From: Melieria omissa
Taxonomy: Eukaryota; Arthropoda; Insecta; Diptera; Ulidiidae
Assembly: GCA_963971225.1 (NCBI GenBank)
Contig: OZ020269.1
Location: forward strand, 16,129,921 to 16,193,920
DNA length: 64,000 nt
Reading direction: 5' to 3'
Shown: in pieces, positions 12,918-24,769 of the stretch
Layout: each line of letters starts with the position of its first letter
How positions within the stretch are numbered: the stretch's first letter is position 1
The notes under the pieces: model-generated
What the model was told of the DNA's origin: nothing
Database searches by the model: none
Seen by the model: only the letters and a program-made list of their open reading frames with translations
Program-made: the position numbers and the translations under genes

Positions 12918-13520
12918 GTTTGTATGTTGGTCTTTACAGATTCGAAAAATATCTGCCCGATTAAACTGAAATATTGACATAATGGGTGGTATGTCCAGGA
13001 CATGATTTCTGGATATTTTTTCTCCGCTCATACAACTCAGATCTTCTATACTGAATAACGTTTAAATTATAAGTCAGTTAGCATTAAAATATGGTATTAA
13101 GCCGTCCGTGGATTTGTCCGTGAAATTTTATGACTACTGATGATAACCTCGAAACCATAAGTCAGACATTAGTGATTCTTTATCAGTGCAAACTTTATGC
13201 TTTTACTCATTCTTAGGCTTTGAATAACGTCGTAATTAGAATTTGAATAACATTGAAATTGGGTACAGTGTCGTTCCATAGATTTGTCATTCCACTGAAC
13301 AAGTTATATAAGCATTGAAAAAGGGCGTTAGATAGTTGACTCTTATGTTTTCGGTATAACTCGGTATGAATCTATAGAGAAAATGTTGCAGGCTCTGGCC
13401 GAGGGGCATAGTACCCTCCATGAAACTAAAATATGTAGTATAATAGCTTCAAAATTACATAAAGTTGCACAGCATTGAAATTCTTTGATACATAGTAAAA
13501 ATTCATTGAGACATTAAGCG

Positions 13521-15240
13521 AGCGGCATCACTCCCCAACATCTGTTGGCTGTGTCGCGGTATGGCTTAAGAAATTCCATTAATAAATTGAAATGGTTTAA
13601 GTTTATTGAAATAATTTTAATTAATTTGCAATCTTCAGTTATGCTTGTTTAAGTCAAGTGCATTATTTATGAACTGCAGGGATTTCTTTGGCTGATAGAT
13701 GGTAAAGTAGCAATGCACATAATGATTGCGGTTTAATTGCGTTGTTTGAGTGCATTTCCTCCTCAGGGTTATCGAAATGCACTCAAAGCAGTTTGACATT
13801 AATAATTGTAATTTATATATACATACACACGCACATACACATACACATATGAATACGTAAGCATACATTTGCCTATGCGCTGCAAGGCGTTAGTGCTAAG
13901 CTAAGTGACAACTGCAGTCATAAGGCTGCATAATTATCACACATGCACACAGTCACATTCACATATAGTGTTTGTAAGTGACATGCATACATAAATACCT
14001 CGCATGTAGTTATGTATGGGGCACATGCCACATAGGCACAGACGCACACAATTAACATTTATGCAGCCTTATGACACAGACACCATTGGAAATCGCCTTC
14101 AGTGATATTAACACCAGCTACCTCACACACACACATACATTACACATCCATAGACGGAGAACACACATCTATAGACGACCACCAGCAATGTCTCTGCATT
14201 GTCACCGGTTCTACGTGCTAAACAAGCGACCTCAGCTTAACGGCGACCCCGTTTAATCTTATTAGGGATTTTACTTGTTTTTGGTGTCGTACTTGCCGCA
14301 ACACAAACAAACAAAAAACCCAACCGCACTAACAACCAGAACAACAAATTTTCGCAAGCATTTTAATTAATATTTTTTTTGGCGCTTGTTTTTCTTGCAT
14401 TGTCTGTCGTTTGCAGGATGTCGGAGCCGTACGCAGGCGCATTCATAAGCACGCGACTCTGTCTATGTGTGTTTGTGTGTGTGTGCGAGTGTTAATACGC
14501 CAGAGTGTGTGGCGTGTGTTTAACTGCATACACAGTTAATTTTCCGGGCCAGTGAGCGTGTTGCACTGCAGCAAACTCAATTTTAAGCTGATTTCGCATG
14601 AACTTTGGGCGCGCGTCGTTGCCATTGTCTCAGCCAAAGCCGCGTTTGCAGCTAAAACACATTACGTCTGGTATCGTCTCAGCTGGTGCTGCTGCGCGGT
14701 CTATGCGGTTTCGTTTGCCGCATTAGTAAAACCTGTTGTGCTTATTTAGCAGGTATGTTTTTTATTATAACTTTTTGTCGCCGCATTCAAATCTTTGCTT
14801 ACTTAAGTATTAATACGTCTGCAATGCTTAAGCAGTTTTAGTTGTTTGGAACGTTTTTTTCTTCTTTCTTCTCTATGGTTGGTGTGTATGTAGTCGATTG
14901 AGATGTGTTGGTCTATGGGTGAAAGGGCTTAAGACTTAATTACAAACTTTCTCCAAACTATAATTTTCTTACAGCTCAAGTTTGAGACATAAGCTTGACT
15001 TAAAATACAAACAATTTCTGACTGACATTTTATATTTTTTCTATTACATATGAACTGACAATCAACCAAAAATTATTAGAAAGAAAAACTTACAGATTTT
15101 TTACAACCACACTTTTAGGAAAGCAAAATCCTTTAGGTGACGTAAGAATGACAAGTGTTTTTATGAGCCTTGTAAAATTTGGTTCGGTACAAGTAGCGGA
15201 GATTTTGATGAGGATTTAGCTCAAAATAAAATAAGAGTTA
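13521..15240. other. Non-coding stretch, no gene seen
   Basis: CA/TG-rich microsatellites lie at 13815-13850, 14130-14150 and 14470-14510. The segment 14400-14750 is less AT-rich, but its short frame (14552-14749) has no recognisable domain or splice signals. Confidence 0.55.
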
Positions 15241-15241
15241 A

Positions 15242-16112
15242 AAATTTTATTATTATTGATGGGGATAATGCACTGCGACCTAGTAGATCTATTGTGCCCC
15301 CTTCTTGGACCTCAAAGACAGTGAGTCCAAGAGGAATTTTAGTATGTTTCCTAAACCTCTGAATACCCAGTCTTCACCCGATATGATATGGTCTCCCAGG
15401 TGCTTCTTTCTCCTATGCATGAGTACAGGGCATTTTCCTAGTATATGTATTGCAGTCTCGTTTTCCTGCAAGCGGAACCTGCAATACCCGTTTTCACGGA
15501 TTCCTAGTTTAGTTAGATGATAGTTCAATCTACAACGCCCTGTAAGCATCCTCGTGATAATCCTAAGATTATTTTTTGACAAGGTCATACATTCCTCGAA
15601 CCGTTTTCTATTATAGGATCCGATAACCAGCTTCGAATGCTTTAGACCTGGTTGATTTTTCCAGTATTGATTCCTTCTGGTTGTCTCGTCTTTTCTCAGT
15701 AGGATGGAAGAAGCTCCTGTTTCCAACCCACAAAAAAGGTTCAGGGCCGACAAAGGGTGTGAAAGCTCCCCTCCTTGCCAACTCGTCAGCCCGTTCGTTC
15801 CTTTCAATGCCGGTGTGGCCCGGAACCCAAAATACCCAGACCTTGTTGTAACGGCCAAGTTCATTCAGCTTCTTAAGGCACTCCAATACCAGTTTCGAGG
15901 ACACCTGATAGGATCTAAGAGCCTTGATAGCCTCTTGGCTATCAGAAAGGATGGCAATCTTCCGGTACCGGTAATTCTTCACCAGATTGAAGTGAGCAAC
16001 CTTACAATGGCGTATATTTACGCCTGGAAGATAGTGGTGTGCTTTCCCGTAGGTTCCGAGTATCTTATCCTCGGCCCATATACTCCTATCCCGGTCCTAT
16101 CCCTAGGGTCCA
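15242..16112 (-). mobile_element. 5'-truncated I-type LINE remnant
   Basis: Only the RNase H domain and the C-terminal part of an ORF2 remain, followed by a short TAA-rich 3' tail (15242-15256), as in I-element-type LINEs. The 5' end is lost just before the first RNase H catalytic Asp, a usual 5' truncation. No clear TSD was found, so it is an old copy. Confidence 0.75.
15289..16112 (-). pseudogene. LINE ORF2 fragment: RNase H and C-terminal zinc-knuckle region
   Basis: Reading down the minus strand: RNase H strand residues GIGVYGPRIRYSEPTGKHTT, then FQA followed by a stop where the catalytic Glu is expected (GAA to TAA). Next come LSDSQEAIKAL (catalytic Asp), WVPGHTGIERNERADELAR (last catalytic Asp), and after a frameshift near 15715 the C-terminal part with TGRCRLNYHLTKLGI and a Cys/His segment ending HILGKCPVLMHRR. 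A stop and a frameshift make it inactive. Confidence 0.82.
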
Positions 16113-16139
16113 ACAATTTTTTGCGAAAATTATTGCATT

Positions 16140-17035
16140 TGTATTTCGAAAAATACATTCTTTGGACAGTTTGATATGCTGATTATTCAGTCCTAATAAT
16201 TAAGTAGCAGAATGCAAAACAAAGATAGAAGTTCTGTTATTTGGGTTCTATAATTTTTCTATTTCTCAAAAGCAGCTATTTTACTTATTAATGACTACTG
16301 GTCTGGAAAGTTTCAGGGATTGTATAGACTACAAAAAACACAGTTCAAATATTGGGAATTCAGTCACAGGAATCAAATAGTAGAATGCAAAAAAAGATAA
16401 GACTTCTGTATTAAAGATAAGAGTTCTGTAGTTTTGGTTCTATAATTTTCCATTGTTTTATTTTATTTTATTTTATTTTATTTTATTTTATTTTATTTTA
16501 TTTTATTTTATTTTATTTTATTTTATTTTATGTTATTTTATTTTATTTTATTTTATTTTATTTTATTTTTTATTTTATTTTACTTATTAATGACTACTGG
16601 ATTGGAAAGTGACTCTATTCAGTTTAGAGTGCGAAAAAGACATTCTTTGGACAATTTAATATTTTCGGAATTCAGTCCTAGGTAGCAAAAAGATATAAGA
16701 AAATGATTATACGAAAAATATATTCTTGGGGCAAATTGATATTCTGGAAGTTCTGTTTCAGGAATCAAATGGCAGAATGCAAAAAAATATATGAGTTCCA
16801 TAATTGATGTTTTTTAATATTTCAGTGTCTAAAAAGCAGTTATTTTTTTTTGTTCCAAGGGCTGCAATTGTTTCGTGAAGAGAACGAAAAAGATATTCAT
16901 GGAACAATTTGATAGTCTGGAAATTTTGTTTCAGGAATCAAATGGAAAAATTCCAAACGAAAAATATATTCTTGGAACAATTTGATATTCTGGAAATTTT
17001 GTTTCAGGAATCAAATAGAAAAATTCCAAAAAGAG
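16140..17035. repeat. Degenerate ~75-85-bp repeats around a pentanucleotide array
   Basis: The motif ttggaacaatttgatattctgg with aattttgtttcaggaatcaa recurs near 16150, 16370, 16640, 16735, 16895 and 16970. The last two copies are about 75 bp apart. The (TTTTA)n array at 16447-16582 sits inside the block. Nothing coding. Confidence 0.6.
16447..16582. repeat. (TTTTA)n pentanucleotide microsatellite
   Basis: Nearly uninterrupted TTTTA repeats over about 135 bp, with one tttatgttat variant. The same pentamer, on the other strand, makes up the large array at 19.9-20.7 kb. Confidence 0.95.
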
Positions 17036-17270
17036 TAGAATTGTTTTTGTTTTTCTTTGGCAGAACAGCTGATACGAGCAGAAGTGTCGTTCACCAGGTG
17101 TTCTATGTCTCTTTTCTGATGGGCGTGTTAAAAATAGGGTTATCTTTAGTCACGACTTTCCTAATTTCATGGATCATTTCTTAAGCAGATCAGTTTGACT
17201 GCTTTGGTGTTTTCCTAGACTCGAAAGAATTCGAATAAATTTAGTCTTAGTATGCATATCGTGTCGCAGC

Positions 17271-17600
17271 CGCCGTGGCTCAGTTGGTTAGTGCGCGGTC
17301 CAACGAGTCGCATGCAGAGCGACGCAAGATCGAATACTGCATGTAGTAACACCTAAAAAAAATAACGGGAAATTCGTTTTCTCTTCCGGTGGCTGTCCTC
17401 TCAGCTGGAAATGGCAAACCTCTGAGAGTAAAAATTGCCTATGAAAAAGCTCCCAACCTGCCGTTGCATATCGTGTTTCTATCTTTCTGGCAGAGCGGTA
17501 ATGTACGCAAGGCGGTTTTGGGGGTTTCAAACCACACCGGAATGTGTGGTTGTTATTAACCTTTTGGGTGGAAGATTGGTTTTGCCAATTGGTCAATGCC
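17271..17600 (+). mobile_element. tRNA-derived SINE-like repeat, family 2 (copy C)
   Basis: It starts cagccgccgtggctcagttgg, whose tggctcagttgg fits the pol III A box. A decayed B box (agatcgaatac) follows near 17328. A non-tRNA body continues to about 17600, ending near ccaattggtcaatgcc. The head is shared with the fragment at 55622, but the body is not. No TSD was found, so the limits are approximate. It is not a functional tRNA gene: the cloverleaf is not maintained. Confidence 0.55.
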
Positions 17601-17639
17601 ATTAAGTTTAAAAGTCGTTTACAGACTCCAAAATGAAGC

Positions 17640-19900
17640 CCTGTGTCTGCGACTTAGGCAGAGATATATATATTTTTTTAAGTTAAACTGTGTTATAAAC
17701 TAAGTTAGTCCATTACTACATCGTAGGAAGTAGGATACAGTGAGTTCAGACAAACCATCACCTTCAGACGCAGCTGATCTTTATTAACAGTTAAACTGTC
17801 TCAATGTCCTTAATTATCCCTTTACTACTTCCATCTAGTTAGATCCAGTAAATTGCTAAATATGGGTCTCATCATGTGTAGGAATCGTTTGTAATGAGAC
17901 CTGCTTACTCTAATATTTCTTAGTTTCTATCTTTCTCTTCTTTCTTCACATTAGCTCTAACAGAGCCAATCCAATTCAGAAGCTACCTTGATTTGAATGT
18001 CAACATTTTGTTGCGTTGTTTTCTGATTTAAGTGTTTTGGCCACAAAACCGGATATTATTGGCATAATCCGTAGTTTGTTAAACCCCTAAAAACTTCACA
18101 GTTTGGGTTAAACCATTTAAGCCTTTAAGCTTTACTCGTTTCGTTTGCAGTTCTATCTCGTTTCCTTACTTTTTCTTATTTATTTCTGGCCAAATTTGAC
18201 TAATTTCCGTCTGCGCTGCGTCTTTTCGTTGCCTGTCTGCCATGTTTTCAACGCTCTTGCTGTTGTTGCTGTTGTTGTTGCTGTTGTTATTGTTGTTGGT
18301 GCTATGCTGTTCTAGCACTTTACTCGTAGTTGTACTTTCAATTAGCTGCGCTCAACGTTGAATAATTTGCTGAGTTAAGTTCTTCCGACAAGCCGACAAC
18401 TTGGTTGCAGTTGCAATGTGCCCAGTGCTCGCTTGCGACGTCAGCCACCTGCCAGGGTGGCCAACTTGGCTAACTTTTCAATTTATTGCGATTTTACTGA
18501 AAACGTTTAACAACGGCGAATAGCCCGCAAGCAACTCCACAGCAGCAAACATAACACCTGCTCTCGCACAAACACACACACACACACACACACACACTGG
18601 CAACCATATAAACACGCAAACACACACACACATACATATTATTATTATATGTGTAGGGGGCGGGGGGGGGGGGGGTGAAGACGAAAGCGCATGCAACTGG
18701 AAAGCGGACAAGTTTCAATTAATTTGTGTGCGCCAAAACACCTTCAACGAGCTGGAGTGTAAGTAAAAGCGCCCAAAAGTATGACTTAATATTGGACAAG
18801 ATTATGCATCATGCAGCGCACCGACACACATGCATGCGTATGGTACATGTGCGAGTATGTGTGTGTGTATGTAGTACGTGTGGATAAATGAAGTGGGCTG
18901 GAATGCAGCGCCGACATGTGGAGCACGAAGCGACCAGCATTGGCTGAGCGTGGACTTAGTTTTAACAACAAAAAATAGCCGCAGGATATGCACAGCTTAC
19001 ACGCACACAAACCTAAAAACACACGCACACACACACATGCACGCACTCTTTCATTCGCTCACACTTTGCAAACACGCAGAGCTAACAGCAGCCAACACGA
19101 CTGTGTTGGTGATGGTCGGTCGGGTGGTTGGGCGCGCTGGTAGTGTTGTGCTCGTGTGTGCGCCTTTTTGTGGTTAGTGTTGAACAGTTTTTGGTGCCGT
19201 GGCAGTAACAACGGCAACGGCAACAGCACTAAGACGAACATGAAGTACAACATTTGGCAGCGTACACACACACACAGATCCAAACACGCCATCATATGTC
19301 CACAAATTTGTACACTCTGTCGGCGAGTAGACAATTAAAATCAGGAAGCATTTTAATCCGCTTAATAAGGGATTTCTGAAGGAGCAGAAGGCGAGTTGTA
19401 GCCACGCAGACGACTCTAACAATCGTTGCGGTTGTAGCCTGCAGTATGCGTCTGCTTCTGCGAGTGCGAGTATAATTCAACATCAACTAGACACATATCA
19501 CCAAACCGACACATACACACACCAACACGCACACAAGCTGCTCTAAATTATGGCCTTAGGTTGCTTTTCGTGTGGTCATTTAGTTTTTTGGTTGCCTAAG
19601 AAAATGTTTGAGCACAAAAAAAGTGTTTTAAAATTAGAGTTGCAAGTACACATAAAAGGTGGGCATGACTAGAGAGGTGGACGACTGGGAAGAGAAAACA
19701 AGAAAGAAGTTGATCCAGTTGTTTGGTAGGTAATTGTTGGACCGATTGAAGAAAAAATTAAAAAAAATGTAAGTTGTTCGTATTTGTCGAAAATTGTGTT
19801 GTCGCTTATGAAATTCGCTTTTTTTGGCGGCTGTCCTTTTCGCAAACAATTACAAACTTTTGCACAAATATCGTTAGAAATCGTCCTTGAAAACTAAGTT
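17640..19900. other. Non-coding stretch with microsatellites
   Basis: A (GTT/GCT)n trinucleotide run lies at 18255-18300, (CA)n at 18570-18600, a poly-G run at 18657-18675 and further CA/TG runs at 18850-18870, 19010-19040 and 19265-19280. Frames here are repeat-driven (Cys/Val/His-rich) and not genes. Confidence 0.6.
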
Positions 19901-19919
19901 ACTTTTGCATAGAAATTGA

Positions 19920-20718
19920 TAAAATTAAATTAAAATAAAAACTAAAATAAAAGTAAAATAAAATAAAATAATAAAAACAAAATAACAAATAAAATAATAA
20001 AAATTAAAATAAAATAAAAAAAATAAATTAAAATAAAATAAAATAAAATAAAATAAAATAAAATAAAATAAAATAAAATAAAGTAAAATAGAATAAAATA
20101 AAATAAAATAAAATAAAATAAAATAAAATAAAATAAAATAAAATAAAATAAAATAAAATAAAATAAAATAAAATAAAATAAAATAAAATAAAATAAAATA
20201 AAATTAAATAAAATGAAATAAAATTAAATAAAATAAAATAAAATAAAATAAAATAAAATAAAATAAAATAAAATAAAATAAAATAAAATAAAATGAAATA
20301 AAATTAAATAAAATAAAATAAAATAAAATAAAATAAAATAAAATAAAATAAAATAAAATAAAATAAAAGAAACGAAAATAAAAGGAAATAAAAGAAAATA
20401 AAATAAAATAAAAAAAATTAAATAAAAAATAAAATCAAATAAAACAAAATAAAATAAAATAAAATAAAATAAAATAAAATAAAATAAAATAAAATAAAAT
20501 AAAATAAAATAAAATAAAATAAAATAAAATAAAATAAAATAAAATAAAATAAAATAAAATAAGACAACATAAAATAAAATAAAATAAAATAAAACAAAAT
20601 AAAATAAAATAAAATAAAATAAAATAAAATAAAATAAATTAAAATAAAATAAAATAAAAAAATAAATAAAATAAAATAATAGAAAATAATGTAAAATAAA
20701 TGAAATAAAATAAAATAA
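19920..20718. repeat. ~800-bp (AAAAT)n pentanucleotide array
   Basis: Almost pure AAAAT/AAATA repeats with scattered substitutions (ttaaa, gaaat, acaaaa). Long frames through it encode only Ile/Leu/Phe/Tyr strings and are artefacts. Such arrays often grow from LINE or SINE A-tails, but no element is attached here. Confidence 0.95.
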
Positions 20719-20739
20719 ATTGAACTTTCATATTTCATG

Positions 20740-22740
20740 TAAATACTCTATTAGTTCATTCCATATCTCGTTAGTACACTTTTTAATTGAAAGCATTTCT
20801 ACCTGTATGCCACAAAAAAACGGTTGCCAGGACAATGGCAAAACTGTGCATGCTGACATGAATACATTAAATACTTTTGTGGTTTTTCGCTGCAACTCAA
20901 ATAACAACCAATCAACCACACAAAACGATTTTTTTTTCTTACAAATTCAAATATGTCAACAGACATCAGACTGCACAACCACACACACACACACACTAAT
21001 CAGCAAACTTAAACAGCAGTCATGCTTATCACCCAGTCCAATTCCAACCACATTTCAACTGAACGAGCAAAGACAAATGTTAATTTAAATAAAATTCATT
21101 TGAACAGTTCAAGTTGGGCAAATATTTTCTTATCGACCAAAACCTGGCAAATTCGTCTAATCCTTGCGACACTATGCCAAAGGACAAATCGAATAAGAGC
21201 GCGTTGGCAAGTGAACAAATTGGGCAAATAAATGCCCAAAGGGTAAATGCATCGATGGAGCGGCGCTCAGATGACATGACATCGGTCGACAGGCATAAAG
21301 AAGAACCACAAAGTGGCATAGAGAAAGCCAGATACTCGGTTTGAAAGATTGCCAGACAGGTAAGCAACAAAAGGAACACTGAAGCCAAACTTGCTTCGTA
21401 ATAATTAGTTTACACTTGAAATGTGTAGTTGGGAACTAGAAAGACTAGGTTTTGGACAAGTTTGTTGGTTTATAAGCAGACATTTTTAACTGTGAAACAG
21501 AAATTTTTAACTGAGGGAAATTTCTGAAATTTTTCTTTTAATTTTCCAACTTTAAAGTTCAAGTTTAAACATCAAAATTATTTAAATTAAAATCTCAACC
21601 ACGCATAGCAACCAAGTTTAAATTGAAAACTAAGTCAAATGTAATTAAAAATTCTTTTCAGTGTTGATTTTGTTTTCCCTCAATAAGCAGCAAAATGTCT
21701 CTGGTCTTTCAGCCAGTGATTCTTGTGTGAAATTGAATTTTACTTTGACTGTAAACAAGTGTTTGTGTGAATGTGCATTGCTGCAAACACCTTCGCTTAT
21801 CAGACATTATGTCATTGCCAATTTATATACAAACATGCCATATGAATGTATGTATGCATGACTGGGCACAAGGTGCGAAGTAGCAAAGCATTGGGTTTGC
21901 ACAATTTCGTCTATGGATCAGTGAAAAGTTGGCTTGCGGCGGCATTTTGCTGCTGGCAGTGGCGCAGGCCATGCATGCAATGTCTTTGCTTAATATTTGA
22001 ATATTCACATTCATACGAAAAATTATGCAAAGCATTACAACAACAACTACAACAAAAGGAATACACAATGAATATTTGTAGAAATTGGCAAAAGGCAGCA
22101 ATGTAACTGATTTCGATATTTCTATGTTGCAAGTGTCTCGTTCTCTCTGTCGGTTTGTCTGTCTTGTGGGTCGTCATGGCAAATGGAAATAATTAGATTT
22201 CACAACCACAAGAGTAGACTTTATTCAATTTTATTATTTGCAAACATTATTTCGATTAATATTTACATTAAAAACGATAAGAAAATTTTCAATTATAAAA
22301 TCTGATTATTAGTGCAAATACAATTTATTTATTTATATGTAGAATTGTGATGGTTACTTTGATAGATATTTTGGATGCATACGTTTACAATTGTAAAATA
22401 CATCATTTATTCCGAGTATGTAAAGACAAAACTTACGAACGATTTTCAAACTAAATTAATTTGAAGGCAGAAATTCAATCAAAATGTTAGTGCAGATTTA
22501 AAGGACTGTGGAATGTATCTCTAAAGCATTTGTTAGTGGTGTCTGAAAGGGAAGAAAGAAGAGATCAGAGGTTCTCAGTGGCGTAGACTGGATTTCATTT
22601 CAGTCAGAGTCAGAAACTGTTAGGAGTTGCTAAGCTTAGCGTGATGTCAGGACATCTTTGGGAGTGAGGTCTACTTTGAACTCACAACCCGAGCGTATGG
22701 CGCCGCTTTTAAGTGCAGATAAAAGATATTTTTCCTGCAT
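20740..22740. other. Non-coding stretch, no gene seen
   Basis: Mostly unique AT-rich DNA with a (CA)n run at 20980-21000. The short overlapping frames on both strands around 21.0-22.2 kb contain no recognisable domain. Confidence 0.55.
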
Positions 22741-22848
22741 ATAGCGGACAGCAAGGTGATACGAGGGTTGCCTTTTATATTTTTTTAAAAAGGATGAAAA
22801 TGCATTTTTTTATCATCAAAAATGGTTTTATTGCTTTTCCTTGAAGAT

Positions 22849-24231
22849 TTATACACTTTTGAATTCACTCAAACCAAATGTCGCACTTTTTCCAATCCTA
22901 TTGAGACACATCCAAAACATGGTTTTTGAATGCTTCAGCAGCATCTTCTGGCGATGAAAATCGTTGACGGCCGTGGAACTAATGCCCAGGGATGCCTCTA
23001 TCTCACGGTATGTCACATGATGATCTTTCATTATCAGTTCACGCAAAGCATCGATGGTTTCTGGCACAATGATCGATTTCGGACGACGTTCACGAAATTC
23101 GTCCTGGAGCGAACGGCGACCACGCTTGAATTCGTTAACCCTTTGCAGCACGGTGGTAAGACGTATATACCACCTAGAATACTACCATTTTTTTCAGTTT
23201 TCAAGTTCTTGTGACTCGACTTTTATGATTCTATATTGAAATTTACTGTATTTACATGTTCTTGGTTCAAAATTTTTACTTTTTTATCGAATGTTGTTCA
23301 TCAATTTGTCAATATCAATAAACAAATAGTAAAAATAGTCACTTTTTGCAGAGAAAATTCATTATATGGAAAAGTTTTCAACGGATTATCATGCTAATTA
23401 CTATTATTAGGTTTTAAATGTCGCTGATTAAAAATTCGTAATCAGATTTTCGAAATTCAAAATGGCGGATCCAATATGGCGGACCGAATTAGTTACACTT
23501 ATTTATATCAATATGAAAATTGGTATACGGAAGTTTTCGGAGTCGCTGATTCCGAATTTATTATTAGATTTTCGAATTGCGGGTGGAATATGGCGGACAC
23601 AATATAGAAGTCATAAGTATAGGTACCATATTTTTTGTTGTTCAAGTTGGTAGCAACAATTACTACAGCTCTCAACCAAACCCGGAGACACAAACAAGGA
23701 CGCAGCAGCTATCGTCTGTCCGCTATATTGGATCCGCCATTTTGAATTTCAGATAGCTAATATCAAATTCGTAATCAGCGACCCCAAAAACCCCCGGATA
23801 CTAATTTTCATATTTATATGAATAAGTTTCACTAATTCTGTCGGCCATATTGGATCCGCCATTTTGAATTTCGAACATCTGATATCAAATTCGTAATCAG
23901 GGACCCCGAAAACCCCCATATACAAATTTCCATATTGATATGAATAAGTTTTACTAATGTTGTCGGCCATATTGGATCCGCCATATTGGATTGCTGAATT
24001 TCAAAAATTTGATTACATATTCGTGATCAGCGACCCCGAGAACCCCCAGGGCGACTATTTTCATTGAAAAAAAGTTATCTGAAAAATGTATGCTTCAAAG
24101 GTTTAAACCAGTTATAAATTGTCTTGAGGGTTGGTGCTTCAACACCAACGATCGAAACACTGTTGTTGAGATAATTCACTTCGGAAATCGTAAAAAATTA
24201 TTGCTCGAAAATGTTCACGAGTTAAATACAT
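22849..24231 (-). pseudogene. mariner transposase remnant (family 2), split
   Basis: The start codon near 24231 gives MYLTREHFRAIIFYDFRSE, a mariner first helix-turn-helix. After a small frameshift the frame reads EAPTLKTIYNWF up to the TTAA at 24103-24106, and resumes after the insert at 23138 as NEFKRGRRSLQDEF and then TYREIEASLGISS (second helix-turn-helix). A deletion then joins it to the extreme C-terminus. No catalytic Asp triad remains. Confidence 0.82.
23139..24102. mobile_element. piggyBac-type element nested in mariner at TTAA (964 bp)
   Basis: Its ends are CCCTTTGCAGCACGG and, on the other strand, ACCTTTGAAGCATAC, flanked by TTAA at 23135-23138 and 24103-24106. The flanking mariner frame reads straight across one TTAA, which proves the insertion. 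Inside are repeats bearing ggatccgccat: three in one orientation at 23730, 23852 and 23974 (122 bp apart) and one inverted near 23467. No transposase is encoded. Confidence 0.85.
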
Positions 24232-24439
24232 TTTTTGACCGGGCTGAATTTTTGAAGGCAGTGTAAAAAACACAAATAGCGCTTAGACATAAAAATGTTG
24301 TAAGCACATTTATGGTAAAAAATGACAAACTTTTCAATGGCAATCTCAAATTTTTTGAAGACTTACTATACCATCCCTATTGAAAAAATATAAAAGGCAG
24401 CCTACGTAAAATCTCTTCAGCTGTAGAGCAAACCGAAAG

Positions 24440-24760
24440 ATTTGGCTATGTTACAACTCTCGTAGAAAAAACCATCTTCTGACTAATACGCAATGTCTTT
24501 GGGCTGACAGCATTGGTCACGAGTCACTGGCCAATTGATCTACAGGCAGTGAGTTTGTGGATGCCCTACAATTTTTTTTGCAGAAGCTACGGGAAAGAAA
24601 ATAAGTGTCAATCACTTGAACACTTCCTGTGTGGATGTCCTGTTTTAGGATTGAAAAGCCTAAAATCCTAAGGCAACAGTCTAGTTGCTTCTATAGTCGA
24701 TCTCTCGAAGACAAGATAAAGGTGTATCAGCTCTTATTTTGACTATGCGTGTTGGATCGT
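24440..24760 (+). pseudogene. LINE C-terminal fragment
   Basis: The plus strand reads LIDLQAVSLWMPYNFFCRSY, then an interrupted Cys-rich segment ending SLEHFLCGCPVL. This resembles the C-terminal Cys/His region of jockey/I-type LINE ORF2, like those at 15.4 kb and 35.1 kb. Stops and missing flanks make it a decayed remnant. Its limits are uncertain. Confidence 0.5.
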
Positions 24761-24769
24761 AGTATGTAT

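Larger units (their letters stand above)
10245..13520. repeat. Mosaic of an old dispersed repeat family
   Basis: A block beginning gattcgaaaaatact/atct, followed by ctggatat and cgctcatacaactc, occurs near 10270 and again near 12940. Related segments with ggggcgtggc motifs lie at 11250-11610 and resemble, in opposite orientation, the repeats at 37.6-38.2 kb. A mariner (10385-11120) and a SINE (12531-12917) are inserted in this mosaic. No host gene is seen. The region 11640-12500 has no clear structure. Confidence 0.5.
22762..24406 (-). mobile_element. mariner (family 2), interrupted by a piggyBac-type insert
   Basis: Inverted ends CGAGGGTTGCCTTTTATATT and (complement) CGTAGGCTGCCTTTTATATT, each next to TA (22760-22761 and 24407-24408). 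The minus strand encodes a mariner N-terminus split by a 964-bp insertion (23139-24102). Without the insert the element is only about 677 bp, so it had already lost most of its catalytic domain. Confidence 0.85.

Noticed and set aside
17271..17345. Possible tRNA gene
   Set aside because: Good A box but decayed B box and no acceptor-stem pairing; read as a SINE head.
20418..20738. 106-codon minus-strand frame
   Set aside because: It lies within the pentanucleotide array and encodes only Phe/Ile/Leu/Tyr repeats.
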